In this document: positions 28,880 through 38,376 of the stretch, one piece after another
Position numbering within the stretch: position 1 is the first letter of the stretch
Layout: each line of letters opens with the position of its first letter
NCBI GenBank assembly: GCA_016719405.1
Contig: JADJZE010000008.1
Location: 1 to 64,000 of the forward strand
From: Candidatus Aalborgicola lynettensis
Lineage (GTDB): Bacteria; Pseudomonadota; Gammaproteobacteria; Burkholderiales; Burkholderiaceae_C
DNA: 64,000 nt
Direction: 5' to 3'
Notes under the pieces: model-generated
What the model was told of the DNA's origin: nothing
Seen by the model: the letters and a program-made list of their open reading frames with translations, nothing else
The model's database searches: none
Program-made: the position numbers and the translations under genes

Positions 28880-30895
28880 ATGAAATCAGCTATCTATTTT
28901 CGGAAAGTCACACTGACGTTTACTTTTCTGTGTGCGGCTTCGGGTGCATCGGCTCTGACGCTGGGAAAAGCGCGTGGAGTGGCGGTGTTGGGCCAACCCT
29001 TGGTTTTGACTGTTCCGGTTGAATTGGGGTCTGCTGAGAATGAGTCGGCCCTGTGTTTTGATGCGGACGTGTTATATGGGGACAATCAGCAGGAGCGTAG
29101 TCGAGTGTCGGTTTCTTTCGATCAGTCGCAGCGCGTTTCTCCAGTCGTGGTTCGGGTTGCCGCACAAGCGCGTGTTGATGAGCCCGTTGTCACGGTGTAC
29201 CTGAGCGCCGGATGCCAGCACAAGGTGAGCCGGAAGTATGTGTTGTTGACCGAAGTAGCCAGTGATGCAGGGTTGGCGTCGACTCCAATTGGGGTTTCGG
29301 CTGGGCATCAATCGGTCATTGCAGGGAGCGCGCCCGTTGACAATCCGCATGCATTGGTCTTGAGGCCGAGTTCAAAAGTTTCAACTTCTGGTCGAGGCGG
29401 TAATTTTTCCGCCCAGCGCCGGGGTAAAAAAATGTCGCCACCTGCCGTGGTTAACCCGGCAAGTGCAGAAGCCAGAATGCCTGCTCCATTCAGGATTGCG
29501 CAAAGGGCGCGCTTGAAACTCACACCCCTGGACTTAAGGATTGAGCGGGATCCCGTTTTGAAGAGTAGCGACGTATTGTTTGATTTGCCGATTGAGGATT
29601 TGCAAAAACGTGCACAAGCAGTGGCGACTTGGAAGGCTTTGAACGCAACACCTGAAGATGTTTTGAGGCAAGATACCCAGCTGCTTGCGCTTGACGGCAG
29701 TATCAAAAGTCTCGGTGAATTGACGATCAAGAATCAAGGAGCTTTGATTGATCTCACAACGCGACTTGAGAAGGCACAAGCCGAACGGTATCGCAATCCT
29801 TTGATTTATAGTTTGCTCGCTGGATTGGCTGTATGCCTCTGCGGTATGGCCTATTTGTGGGTGCTTCTGCGTCGACAAAACGAAACCAATGGTCCCTGGT
29901 GGCGTGGTAATGGCACCGTTGGGCGTTCGGACGCTACAACCTCCAATGGGTTGGGGGCGATGTCATCCAAGGAAGTTGCGAAGGCGGACATAGGCACGAG
30001 GGCAGCCGCCACCAATTTGGGGGCGGTGCCTTCTGTACCGAATGAGGCGGGGGTCGATATTGACCTGGAAGCGAGGGAATCTGCCTTTGCACGGTTGGTG
30101 CAAGACAGCACGCAGGATTCTGGTCATTCGGTGTCGGATGTTGTGTTGCCAACGGCTGCACCGCTACCCGGGCATCGTGATTTTTCATACAGCGTGAATG
30201 CAACCCTGCGGGCTATCAATACCCAGGAAATGTTGGATGAACGTCAGCAGGCAGAGTTTTTCATGACCTTGGGTCAGCACGAAGATGCTATTCATTTGCT
30301 GGAAGACAGCATTCACCACAACGAGGATGCAAATCCACTGGTGTATCTGGATTTGCTCAAAATGCTGCATACCCTGAGTCGCAAAACCGCATATGAACAT
30401 TACCGGGATGAATTCAACGCCGTGTTTTCAGGACGCGTGCCGCACTTCGCCCAGTTTTCCGTGAAAGGGCATGGCCTGGATGCCTATACCGATGTGTGCC
30501 AGCACATCGCTGCCTTGTGGCCCACAGAAGATGCGTTGCATTTTATTGAGGAGTGCCTTGTACGAACGCACGACGGGTTGAACCAGGAGTTTGATCTTGA
30601 CGCCTTTCGCGATTTGTTAACCTTGCACGGTGTGTTGCTGCGTATTTTTGCGACCCCTGACAAGTCGAATCTGGTGCCTTTTAGTACGTTCAAGACACAG
30701 GCGCTGAGTCAGGGTAGTGCGCCACCCCAGAGAGGGGCTGTGCCCGAGCCTTTCACTGCGGATCAAACCATGCCACTGGCAGCTTCGGTGCAGGGTGTGG
30801 CCAGCGTGGATTTGGATCTGTCTGAAAGCAGCAATCTGCTGGAATTTGAAGAAATGACGCTGGTTCCGGCAGATCCTCCAACGGTTCCAAAATAG
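28880..30895 (+). CDS. FimV-like pole/pilus-assembly protein
   Basis: 671 residues. A signal peptide (residues 1 to about 25, cleaved near A-S-A-L-T) precedes a FimV N-terminal domain (L-G-K-A-R-G-V-A-V-L-G-Q-P-L). One membrane helix follows at about 310-330 (L-L-A-G-L-A-V-C-L-C-G-M-A-Y-L-W-V-L-L). A long acidic cytoplasmic region contains a tetratricopeptide-like helix set (M-L-D-E-R-Q-Q-A-E-F-F). FimV proteins organise the cell pole and promote type IV pilus and type II secretion assembly. I see no LysM motif. No frame damage. Confidence 0.7.
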   Translation: MKSAIYFRKVTLTFTFLCAASGASALTLGKARGVAVLGQPLVLTVPVELGSAENESALCFDADVLYGDNQQERSRVSVSFDQSQRVSPVVVRVAAQARVDEPVVTVYLSAGCQHKVSRKYVLLTEVASDAGLASTPIGVSAGHQSVIAGSAPVDNPHALVLRPSSKVSTSGRGGNFSAQRRGKKMSPPAVVNPASAEARMPAPFRIAQRARLKLTPLDLRIERDPVLKSSDVLFDLPIEDLQKRAQAVATWKALNATPEDVLRQDTQLLALDGSIKSLGELTIKNQGALIDLTTRLEKAQAERYRNPLIYSLLAGLAVCLCGMAYLWVLLRRQNETNGPWWRGNGTVGRSDATTSNGLGAMSSKEVAKADIGTRAAATNLGAVPSVPNEAGVDIDLEARESAFARLVQDSTQDSGHSVSDVVLPTAAPLPGHRDFSYSVNATLRAINTQEMLDERQQAEFFMTLGQHEDAIHLLEDSIHHNEDANPLVYLDLLKMLHTLSRKTAYEHYRDEFNAVFSGRVPHFAQFSVKGHGLDAYTDVCQHIAALWPTEDALHFIEECLVRTHDGLNQEFDLDAFRDLLTLHGVLLRIFATPDKSNLVPFSTFKTQALSQGSAPPQRGAVPEPFTADQTMPLAASVQGVASVDLDLSESSNLLEFEEMTLVPADPPTVPK

Positions 30896-30905
30896 CAGGC
30901 GCCGA

Positions 30906-31913
30906 TCAGCGACGGACTTGCAAGGCACCGGGATTGATAATGTTGGAGGGGGTTCCTTTGATGTAGTTGGTGACATTGTCAAAGGCTGCACCGAACAAGA
31001 CTTCGTAGTTGCTTTGTTCCACATAACCAATGTGGGGTGTGCAAACGCAATTTTCCAATCGCAATAGGGCGTGCCCCTGCAAAATGGGTTCGTTCTCAAA
31101 CACATCGACTGCGGCCATGCCGGGACGACCACGGTTGAGTGCACCGATCAGTGCGTTGGCTTCAATCAACTCGGCGTTGGATGTGTTCACGACCAGTGCC
31201 GAGGGGTGCATCAGCGCCAAATCATTGGCGGTGACAATCTCGCGGGTGGATTCGCTGAATTTCAGGTGCAAAGTCAAGACGTCACTTTGGCTGAATAATG
31301 CCACGCGGCTGGGCGCCAGGGTGTAACCGTCTTGCAGGGCTTTGTCCATCGACGCGGCACTTCCCCATACCATGACGTGCATTCCAAATGCACGACCATA
31401 TCCAGCGACGATTTGCCCGATGTTGCCGTAACCCCATACGCCAAGGGTCTTACCGTGCAAAACGTGGCCCAATCCAAAGTTGGCCGGCATGGAGGCGGAC
31501 TTCAACCCCGACTGCTGCCAGGCGCCATGTTTCAGGTTGCCGATATATTGCGGCAGCCTGCGCATGGCGGCCAGAATTAGCGCCCAGGTCAACTCCGCAG
31601 GAGCGACCGGTGAGCCCACCCCTTCCGCAACCGCAATACCCCGTTCGGTACAGGCCTGCACATCGACATGGCTCCCGATGGGGCCTGTCTGGGAAATCAT
31701 TTTTAGCTTGGGCAACTTGTCGATTAATTGTCGATTGATGTGCGTGCGGCTGCGTATCAACACAATCACATCGGCATCTTTCAGGCGAACCGAAAGTTGC
31801 CCCAAACCTTTGACGGTATTGGTGTATACCTTGGCTTGGTAATTTTCCAACTTGGCGGCACAGGCCAACTTGCGAACGGCATCTTGGTAATCATCCAGTA
31901 TCACGATATTCAT
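30906..31913 (-). CDS. D-2-hydroxyacid dehydrogenase
   Basis: 335 residues from ATG 31913; an open frame extends upstream to 32057 but reads poorly and lacks a better start. The NAD-binding glycine motif is G-V-W-G-Y-G-N-I-G, with the catalytic arginine region N-T-S-N-A and the glutamate/histidine pair in D-V-F-E-N-E-P and C-T-P-H-I-G-Y. The family reduces 2-keto acids such as hydroxypyruvate or glyoxylate. It is convergent with the FimV-like gene, leaving a 10-base gap. Substrate unresolved. Confidence 0.85.
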   Translation of the reverse strand: MNIVILDDYQDAVRKLACAAKLENYQAKVYTNTVKGLGQLSVRLKDADVIVLIRSRTHINRQLIDKLPKLKMISQTGPIGSHVDVQACTERGIAVAEGVGSPVAPAELTWALILAAMRRLPQYIGNLKHGAWQQSGLKSASMPANFGLGHVLHGKTLGVWGYGNIGQIVAGYGRAFGMHVMVWGSAASMDKALQDGYTLAPSRVALFSQSDVLTLHLKFSESTREIVTANDLALMHPSALVVNTSNAELIEANALIGALNRGRPGMAAVDVFENEPILQGHALLRLENCVCTPHIGYVEQSNYEVLFGAAFDNVTNYIKGTPSNIINPGALQVRR

Positions 31914-32010
31914 AGGCGCAATTGTGCCTTGTTGAAGACGTGATTCGACGTTGCAGCCGGTCGCTTGTTTGGTGGATGCAAACTCGGGTGAATGCGACGA
32001 AACAAGAGTC

Positions 32011-32343
32011 TTAAGAAAGAGCCGCCTCGCGTGCAACCAAACGATCCAATTCGGCACAAACGTCGGCCATGCACCCCGAAATCACCATCCGTCCGACGTG
32101 GGAGCGTGGTTGCCCCGCTTCAAGTACCCGAACAACCCGCAGGGGGCGATGCAAAGCACACAATGCATCGGTTTCGACAGGGTGAATTTCACCGCACGTG
32201 GCTGAAATCGAGTCGGCGCAGTGTGCCTCGGGGACCGTGGCAATCGTGGGGGAAGAATGGGGTGTCTTGCGCACAGGCCAGCAGCGCGCCAGCTTGTGAA
32301 ACGATGCGGAAAAACCGAACTGAAGCAAGAGGGCGAGGTTCAT
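32011..32343 (-). CDS. Small unknown protein downstream of lexA
   Basis: About 110 residues from ATG 32343. It carries several cysteines and histidines and a C-terminal amphipathic helix V-C-A-E-L-D-R-L-V-A-R-E. It follows lexA on the same strand with a 38-base gap, so it may be read from the LexA-controlled promoter. No family recognised. Confidence 0.5.
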   Translation of the reverse strand: MNLALLLQFGFSASFHKLARCWPVRKTPHSSPTIATVPEAHCADSISATCGEIHPVETDALCALHRPLRVVRVLEAGQPRSHVGRMVISGCMADVCAELDRLVAREAALS

Positions 32344-32381
32344 AAAAGTGCCTGCTGTTAGGGGTTTACATGACAAGGGGT

Positions 32382-33056
32382 TTACATGAGCATGGTGTTG
32401 CGAATCAGGCCAACTGCAAGTCCTTCTACTTCAAATGGTTCTCCAGGCTCTACCACAATGGTTTGGTAGTCCGGGTTTTCCGGGTGCAGTTCGATCAGGT
32501 GTTTATTACGGCGAAAACGCTTTACCGTGACTTCATCTCCCAAACGGGCAACGATAATTTGCCCATTTTTGGCCTCTTTGGTGGACTGGACTGCGAGCAG
32601 ATCGCCGTCCATGATGCCGGCATCACGCATCGACATGCCGCGCACTTTGAGCAGGTAGTCGGGTTGACGTTGGAATAAACTGTTTTCCACGTAGTAGGTT
32701 TTATCTACGTGCTCCTGCGCGAGGATGGGGGAGCCTGCAGCCACGCGACCAACCAGTGGCAAGGCCAACTGGGCCAGGCCAGGAATCGGAAGGGGAAACT
32801 GTTTGAACCGGGATTCATTGATGGATCGCAGGGTGTCGCTTTTCAGGCGGATGCCGCGCGACGTGCCGCTGACCAGCTCAATGACGCCTTTGCGAGCCAA
32901 AGCTTGCAAGTGTTCCTCCGCTGCATTGGCGGATTTGAAGCCGAGTTCGGTGGCAATTTCTGCACGGGTCGGCGGGGCGCCGGTGCGTGCGATCGCGCTT
33001 TGAATCAGATCCAGAATTTGTTGTTGCCGTGCGGTGAGTTTGGGCTTGTCTAGCAT
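32382..33056 (-). CDS. lexA: LexA SOS repressor
   Basis: 224 residues. The N-terminal winged helix (R-Q-Q-Q-I-L-D-L-I, A-E-I-A-T-E-L-G-F) is followed by an S24 self-cleavage domain: cleavage site A-G near residues 107-108, catalytic serine in G-M-S-M (142) and lysine in V-T-V-K-R (179). RecA filaments on damaged DNA trigger self-cleavage and release the SOS genes. Two LexA-type boxes lie in its promoter region, so it is autoregulated. Confidence 0.95.
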   Translation of the reverse strand: MLDKPKLTARQQQILDLIQSAIARTGAPPTRAEIATELGFKSANAAEEHLQALARKGVIELVSGTSRGIRLKSDTLRSINESRFKQFPLPIPGLAQLALPLVGRVAAGSPILAQEHVDKTYYVENSLFQRQPDYLLKVRGMSMRDAGIMDGDLLAVQSTKEAKNGQIIVARLGDEVTVKRFRRNKHLIELHPENPDYQTIVVEPGEPFEVEGLAVGLIRNTMLM

Positions 33057-33101
33057 GGGGGCTCCTGGGAATGGACTTGGTAAACTGGAAGTTCAAACAG
33101 G

Positions 33102-33117
33102 CTGTTTCTTCATACAG
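33102..33117. promoter_or_regulatory. LexA box 1
   Basis: CTGTTTCTTCATACAG fits CTG-N10-CAG, in the gap between lexA and the divergent asparaginase gene. Confidence 0.75.
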
Positions 33118-33120
33118 TAA

Positions 33121-33136
33121 CTGTATTTTTAATCAG
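33121..33136. promoter_or_regulatory. LexA box 2
   Basis: CTGTATTTTTAATCAG fits CTG-N10-CAG, three bases after box 1 and 33 bases upstream of the asparaginase ATG. Confidence 0.7.
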
Positions 33137-33168
33137 TTTCTTAATATTTGCAAGGTGTGATTGCAGTA

Positions 33169-34140
33169 ATGTCAAAAAAAATCGTTGTATTGGGGACAGG
33201 GGGCACGATCGCGGGGACATCGCCGTCTGCCAATGACAATGTGGGTTACCGTGCTGCGCAGCTGGAAGTGGGCGGGTTGTTGCAGTCCGTTCCTGGCTTG
33301 GCGCAGTGTCTGGGTGGCCATGGTGTGGTGACAGAACAGCTGGCCGATGTCGACAGCAAGGACATGGGATGGACGCAGTGGCGTGCGCTTGCCCAGCGTG
33401 CGTTGCACTATCTTGGCCAGCCAGATATCAGCGCAGTGCTTGTGACGCATGGTACGGACACCTTAGAAGAATCTGCGTATTTTTTGTCGCGCGTTCTGCC
33501 GGCCAGTGTGCTGGCCCACAAGCCGTTGGTGTTGACGTGCGCCATGCGACCGGCGTCCTCCATGTCCGCAGATGGTCCTCAAAATATGCGTGATGCGGTG
33601 CGTGTGGCGTGTACGCGTGGTGCGCATGGGGTGCTGGCGGTTTGTGCCGCCACCGTGCATGCGGCGCGCGATGTTCAAAAAGTGCATCCGTACCGATTGG
33701 ATGCCTTTGATTCTGGCGACGCGGGGCCCTTGGCTTATGTAGAAGAGGGCGCTGTGCGCTGGGTGCACCCGTGTCCGGCGGTGGGTGCGCAAGATGTGCA
33801 GTGGATGGATTGCGTGCGTGAATCGGTTTGGCCACGGGTTGAAATTGTGTTCAGTCACGCCGGGGCGGATGGTGCGCTGGTGCGCACATTGTGTGCCACC
33901 TCACCGGATGCGGAGCCAGTCCGGGGTCTCGTCATTGCCGCTACCGGCAACGGTACGGTTCACCATGCGCTGGAAGTGGCGCTGTTGCAGGCGCAATTGC
34001 AGGGTATTCGGGTGGTACGCAGCACCCGCTGCGCATACGGTCAAATTGTGCCTGGCGACGGTGCTGTTAACCCGTTTCCTGCCGTAGGCCTGTCTCCAGT
34101 TAAAGCGCGCATTGCCCTGATGCTGGACCTGATGCGCTAG
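33169..34140 (+). CDS. L-asparaginase family protein
   Basis: 323 residues from ATG 33169. The N-terminal catalytic threonine loop G-T-G-G-T-I-A-G and the second catalytic motif V-T-H-G-T-D-T-L-E-E are intact. The family hydrolyses L-asparagine to aspartate and ammonia. I see no signal peptide, so it is probably cytosolic. The start lies close to the two LexA boxes. Gene complete. Confidence 0.85.
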   Translation: MSKKIVVLGTGGTIAGTSPSANDNVGYRAAQLEVGGLLQSVPGLAQCLGGHGVVTEQLADVDSKDMGWTQWRALAQRALHYLGQPDISAVLVTHGTDTLEESAYFLSRVLPASVLAHKPLVLTCAMRPASSMSADGPQNMRDAVRVACTRGAHGVLAVCAATVHAARDVQKVHPYRLDAFDSGDAGPLAYVEEGAVRWVHPCPAVGAQDVQWMDCVRESVWPRVEIVFSHAGADGALVRTLCATSPDAEPVRGLVIAATGNGTVHHALEVALLQAQLQGIRVVRSTRCAYGQIVPGDGAVNPFPAVGLSPVKARIALMLDLMR

Positions 34141-34154
34141 CGAAGCGCAGCATA

Positions 34155-34182
34155 CAAAAAATAGGCCGCAATTGCGGCCTAT
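34155..34182 (-). terminator. Terminator of adk
   Basis: A perfect 22-bp palindrome (34161-34182, core GCCGCAATTGCGGC) followed on the minus strand by a T-run. Confidence 0.8.
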
Positions 34183-34198
34183 GGAGGGCAGAGGGAAC

Positions 34199-34855
34199 TT
34201 AACCCGCTAGCGCTTCCAAAGCCCGGGCGGTAATGGCATTCACATCGCCCAGACCGCTGATGGCGCGGTATTTGGGCGCGCGCGACACGTCGGCCTTGGC
34301 CCAGTTGGAGTAATACTCCACTAGGGGGCGGGTCTGGGCACTGTAAACATCCAAGCGGTTTTTGACGGTTTCTTCCTTGTCGTCTTCGCGCTGAATCAGG
34401 GGCTCGCCGGTGATGTCGTCAACGCCTTCCACCTTGGGTGGGTTAAATTTGACGTGGTAGGTGCGACCCGATGCGGGGTGTGAACGGCGACCGCCCATAC
34501 GCTCAATAATGGCCTCAAACGGAACGTCGATTTCCAGCACGTAGTCCAGCTGTACGCCCGCAGCCTTCATCGCGTCCGCCTGCGGAATGGTGCGGGGGAA
34601 TCCGTCAAACAAGAAACCGTTGGCGCAATCGGGTTGGGTCAGGCGTTCTTTGACCAAGTTGATGATGAGGTCATCGCTGACCAAGCCGCCGGCAGCCATC
34701 ACGGCTTTGGCTTGTAGCCCCAGAGGGGTTCCGGCCTTGACGGCAGCACGCAGCATATCGCCGGTGGAAATCTGCGGGATTCCGTATTTTTGACAAATGA
34801 ACGTGGCTTGTGTGCCTTTACCGGCGCCTGGTGCGCCCAACAGAATCAGTCTCAT
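34199..34855 (-). CDS. adk: Adenylate kinase
   Basis: 218 residues. P-loop G-A-P-G-A-G-K-G-T-Q, the AMP-binding S-T-G-D-M-L-R, F-D-G-F-P-R-T, and the LID region with R-x-x-H-P-A-S-G-R. It interconverts ATP + AMP and 2 ADP. Last gene of the exbB-exbD-lpxK-Trm112-kdsB-adk run. Confidence 0.95.
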   Translation of the reverse strand: MRLILLGAPGAGKGTQATFICQKYGIPQISTGDMLRAAVKAGTPLGLQAKAVMAAGGLVSDDLIINLVKERLTQPDCANGFLFDGFPRTIPQADAMKAAGVQLDYVLEIDVPFEAIIERMGGRRSHPASGRTYHVKFNPPKVEGVDDITGEPLIQREDDKEETVKNRLDVYSAQTRPLVEYYSNWAKADVSRAPKYRAISGLGDVNAITARALEALAG

Positions 34856-34968
34856 GGATACCCTTGGATGGAATGTAAACCGGAGCGCAGCAGCGGACAG
34901 TGGAACACTCGACCTGACTCAAACTGCGCGTAATCCGCGAGAATAGCACGCGCGAGGATTCAGTCGGC

Positions 34969-35745
34969 TTACAACGCGGGTTTTGGTGTTGCAAACAAGG
35001 CCCTGACACGCTCCAGGTCTTCGGGTGTGTCGACCCCGGGGCCTGGCGCACTGTTGCTCACATGCACAGCGATTTGGTATCCATGCCACAAGGCGCGCAA
35101 TTGTTCCAATGCTTCCGTGACTTCAATGGGGGCTTGTGGAAGTTGCGGAAAACGGCGCAGAAAACCAACGCGGTAGGCATAAATCCCGATGTGGCGCAGG
35201 GGCGCCGGGCTTGGGAGGGTGTGGATGCCTTGTGCAAAACCATCGCGCCACCAGGCAATAGGCGCACGGCTGAAATAGAGCGCCTGTCCTGCCGCATTCA
35301 GCACCACCTTGACCACGTTTGGGTTGGTAAAGTCGCCCAGGTTATCAATGGCGTGGGCTGCAGTGCCCATGCTGGCACTGGTGTTGTTGCCAAGCAATTG
35401 CGCTACAGCTTGTACCAACTGGGTATCAATCAAAGGCTCATCACCTTGCACATTGACCACAATTTCGTGATCACCAAGGCCCAGCAATTGGCAGGCCTCG
35501 GCCAGACGGTCGCTGCCAGATGGATGGTCTGTGCGGGTGAGAACCGACTCGATGCTGTGGTGTTGGCAGGCTTGTGTGATGCGGGCGTCGTCTGCCGCTA
35601 CCACAATGCGGGTCGCTGGATCTACCCCGCTGCGAACCCGTTGCGCCACCCGTACCACCATGGGAATACCACCCAGATCGGCCATTGGCTTGTTGGGCAG
35701 GCGCGTGGAGGCCAGGCGGGCAGGAATCAGTACGGTGTAGCGCAT
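34969..35745 (-). CDS. kdsB: 3-deoxy-manno-octulosonate cytidylyltransferase
   Basis: 258 residues from ATG 35745 (an upstream in-frame ATG at 35760 overlaps the previous stop). Nucleotide-binding I-P-A-R-L-A-S-T-R-L-P-N-K-P is followed by V-Q-G-D-E-P-L and P-G-V-D-T-P-E-D-L at the end. It makes CMP-Kdo for lipopolysaccharide core synthesis. Same operon as lpxK. Confidence 0.95.
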   Translation of the reverse strand: MRYTVLIPARLASTRLPNKPMADLGGIPMVVRVAQRVRSGVDPATRIVVAADDARITQACQHHSIESVLTRTDHPSGSDRLAEACQLLGLGDHEIVVNVQGDEPLIDTQLVQAVAQLLGNNTSASMGTAAHAIDNLGDFTNPNVVKVVLNAAGQALYFSRAPIAWWRDGFAQGIHTLPSPAPLRHIGIYAYRVGFLRRFPQLPQAPIEVTEALEQLRALWHGYQIAVHVSNSAPGPGVDTPEDLERVRALFATPKPAL

Positions 35746-35756
35746 GGCAGGTGCTC

Positions 35757-35939
35757 TCAAAGACCGAGTTCGGTATCGGTGAGGGTGCGGGCCTCGTTCT
35801 CAAGCAATACGGGAATGCCGTCGCGTATGGGGTAGGCCAGTCGCGCACTGCGGGAAATCAGCTCCTGGCGCGCGCGGTCGTATTCAAGTGGGCCCTTGGT
35901 GACAGGGCAAACGAGCAGTTCAAGTAGTCTGGTGTCCAT
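35757..35939 (-). CDS. Trm112/UPF0434-family small protein
   Basis: 60 residues, with L-V-C-P-V-T-K-G-P-L-E-Y and a C-terminal Y-P-I-R-D-G-I-P-V-L-L. This small family (YcaR in E. coli) usually lies between lpxK and kdsB, as here. It overlaps the lpxK stop by about 20 bases. Only the first cysteine of the usual zinc set is present. Confidence 0.85.
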   Translation of the reverse strand: MDTRLLELLVCPVTKGPLEYDRARQELISRSARLAYPIRDGIPVLLENEARTLTDTELGL

Positions 35940-37011
35940 GGTTTGATGATAACTTTGTGCGCATGCGCGGATGGATGCACTGGTCCAGTGCAGAATAAAA
36001 GGCCGGTTCGATGGCCAGGTGCAGCGCCACAGCCAGCGCGTTGGGCGCTACGCGCCATAACTTGCTGGCGTCTTTTTCGGTACAAATAAGCTGATACCGC
36101 TCGTAGATAGTGCGGGGAAAGCTATCAAAATCATAGTGATCCGGCAACGCCAGCGTGTCGTGCAGCGGCAAACCCAGGTCGCGCAGCATGCCAAAAAATG
36201 CCTCCGGTTGCGCAATGCCGGCCAGCGCCAACAGCGGTGGTGCTCCGGGATCGGTAAGCGTGCTAAGGGCCACTGCGCTGCCGTCGGCGCGTTTTGCGGT
36301 AGACGCGAGGCTGCGCTGTGCGTGGTAGCCAGCGAAGGCGGGTTGGTTGCCGGTGTGCAACACCAACAGTTGGCCCTTTTTTTGCCCCGCTTGCGCGACG
36401 GCACGGCGCGGCCAGGCCTCGCGCAGAGGACCGGCGGGCAGCAGAAAGTGGTTGCCACACCCACGGTCATCAAAAACGCAGACTTCCACATCGCGGTACA
36501 GCGCGTAATGCTGCAGCCCGTCGTCGCACACAATGATCTCGGTGTCGGGGTGGCGCGCCAGCAGGGCCTCGGCTGCCGTAACACGGTTGTCGGCCACAAA
36601 AACCGGTACCTGCGTGGCCTGCTGGATCAGCAAAGGCTCATCGCCCACCTGGCTGGCCGTGCTGTCGGGCAGCACTTGCAGGCAGGTTTGGCTGGCACGC
36701 CCATAACCCTTGGAAACTACGCCGACCCGCATGTTGTGCCCATGCAGATGGCGCACAACGGCAATCACGGTGGGCGTTTTTCCGGCCCCGCCAACGATGA
36801 CATTTCCGACCACCAAAACCCGGGCACCAACCCGGTGACTCTTCAGTATGCCCCAGCCATACAACTGGCGCCGCAGCGCCACGACGCCCCGGTAGCACTG
36901 TGATAGCGGCCACAAAAGCAGGGCCAACGCGCCGCGTGTTGACCAGGCTCGGAGCAATGTGGCCTGCCACGCGGGCTGCGCCACGGTTGCCGACCGTTCG
37001 CTATTGCTCAC
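35920..37011 (-). CDS. lpxK: Tetraacyldisaccharide 4'-kinase
   Basis: I prefer the GTG at 37011, which overlaps the exbD stop; an ATG at 37038 is the alternative. About 363 residues with a membrane-associated N-terminus, V-V-G-N-V-I-V-G-G-A-G-K-T-P, V-C-D-D-G-L-Q-H-Y and A-L-P-D-H-Y-D-F. LpxK phosphorylates the lipid A disaccharide at the 4' position, on the inner leaflet of the cytoplasmic membrane. Confidence 0.92.
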   Translation of the reverse strand: MSNSERSATVAQPAWQATLLRAWSTRGALALLLWPLSQCYRGVVALRRQLYGWGILKSHRVGARVLVVGNVIVGGAGKTPTVIAVVRHLHGHNMRVGVVSKGYGRASQTCLQVLPDSTASQVGDEPLLIQQATQVPVFVADNRVTAAEALLARHPDTEIIVCDDGLQHYALYRDVEVCVFDDRGCGNHFLLPAGPLREAWPRRAVAQAGQKKGQLLVLHTGNQPAFAGYHAQRSLASTAKRADGSAVALSTLTDPGAPPLLALAGIAQPEAFFGMLRDLGLPLHDTLALPDHYDFDSFPRTIYERYQLICTEKDASKLWRVAPNALAVALHLAIEPAFYSALDQCIHPRMRTKLSSNHGHQTT

Positions 37012-37429
37012 CCGCTTGAGCCGAAGACTGCGTGGCAAACGTAATCTGGTTCAACCCCGCGCGCCGCGCTGCTTCCATTACGGTAACCACCGACTGGTGC
37101 TTGGCACTGGCATCGGCACTGATGATGACTACGGTCTCTTTGGCCCCCTTGGCACCTTCGGTCAACGCCGCAGCGATGGCCTCCATGCTGCGCCCCACCA
37201 CCACCTGCTGGTTGACGCTGTAGCTGCCGTCGGCGCCCACGGCAATGATGAGCTCTTTGGCGTAGTCCCGCTGCGCGTCGGTGTCGGCCACCGGCAACTT
37301 GACCTGGAGTTCGGTGAACTTGCTGTAGGTGGTGGACAGCATCAGAAAAATCAGCACCACCAGCAACACGTCGATAAATGGGATCAGGTTGATTTCTGGC
37401 TCTTCCTGGTGTTTGGGGCGAAAGTTCAT
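37001..37429 (-). CDS. exbD: ExbD/TolR-family energy-transducing protein
   Basis: 142 residues, with one N-terminal membrane helix (I-P-F-I-D-V-L-L-V-V-L-I-F-L-M-L) containing the proton-pathway aspartate. The periplasmic part follows. Start 5 bases after exbB stop. It works with ExbB to drive TonB or a Tol system with the proton gradient. Confidence 0.9.
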   Translation of the reverse strand: MNFRPKHQEEPEINLIPFIDVLLVVLIFLMLSTTYSKFTELQVKLPVADTDAQRDYAKELIIAVGADGSYSVNQQVVVGRSMEAIAAALTEGAKGAKETVVIISADASAKHQSVVTVMEAARRAGLNQITFATQSSAQAGEQ

Positions 37430-37434
37430 GGCGT

Positions 37435-38061
37435 TTACTTGCGAACGGTCTTGAGGTGGCGTGCCAGACGGCCTGCCGACAATTCGAGCGTCAGCAGGTA
37501 GGCATCAACGCGGCCCCGAAAATAGCGCCAGAAAATCAGCGACGGAATGGCCACCATCAAACCAAAAGCGGTGTTGTACAGCGCAATCGAAATGCCGTGT
37601 GCCAACTGTGCTGGATTGCCTCCGGTGGAGCCGGCGGGGGCCTGCGAGCCAAAAATTTCGATCATGCCCACCACCGTGCCAAACAGTCCCATCAGTGGGG
37701 CTGCGGAAGCAATGGTGGCCAAGGTGCTGAGATGACTTTCCAGGCGGTGCGCCACGACGCGGCCCGCACCCTCCATGGTGGCGCGCAGGTCGTCTTCGGA
37801 GCAACGTGCATCCACGTTGATGGCGCGCAAACCACTGGCCAGCACCTCACCCAAGGCCGAGTTCTTTTCCAATTGCGCAACGACATCTGCTGCAGGTACG
37901 CCCGTGCGAGTGACGCTAAGCACCTCGTCAAGCAGGCGCGCCGGTGCTACCTTGCTGGTTTTGAGGCTGACAAAACGTTCAATCACGATGGCCAGAGCCA
38001 GGATCGAGCATGCAATAAGGGGCCAGATAGGCCAGCCGGCGGCTTGTATGATGGAAAACAA
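37435..38061 (-). CDS. exbB: ExbB/TolQ/MotA-family proton channel
   Basis: 208 residues from a TTG at 38061 with GGAG 8 bases upstream; ATG starts further upstream would add about 64 implausible residues. Membrane helices: I-W-P-L-I-A-C-S-I-L-A-L-A at the N-terminus, and two in the second half with A-P-L-M-G-L-F-G-T-V and G-L-M-V-A-I-P. It forms the proton channel with ExbD. The lipid A genes follow it, a usual betaproteobacterial order. Confidence 0.9.
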   Translation of the reverse strand: MFSIIQAAGWPIWPLIACSILALAIVIERFVSLKTSKVAPARLLDEVLSVTRTGVPAADVVAQLEKNSALGEVLASGLRAINVDARCSEDDLRATMEGAGRVVAHRLESHLSTLATIASAAPLMGLFGTVVGMIEIFGSQAPAGSTGGNPAQLAHGISIALYNTAFGLMVAIPSLIFWRYFRGRVDAYLLTLELSAGRLARHLKTVRK

Positions 38062-38376
38062 AAGAGTCGCTCCGTGCAAATAGGTGCAGGCGATTATGGC
38101 GCAGCTGGCGCGCGATTGAACCGGTTCTGTATTCCACAATTTCTGTGGATAACTTTGTGTGCAACTTGTTGTGCATGGAGTGTAAAGCCGCACCAGCAGG
38201 TGCATGCAACACAATGATGACAAAAGTGGCAGAAAAAAAGTTAACAAAATCAAGTGCTTACACGGTGGCCTCGTGTGATGCGACCGGTCATATCGGCAAT
38301 GTGGGAAAGGTGCAGCGCTGTGGAGTATTGACTTGCGTCCAGTTTTTGCCGGCTATTTTTTGGGTGTGGCTGCGCC

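Noticed and set aside
36080..36145. Possible further copy of the 57-nt repeat in lpxK
   Set aside because: GCTATCAAAATCATAG resembles the element's end, but the core is missing and the residues encoded are conserved LpxK sequence.
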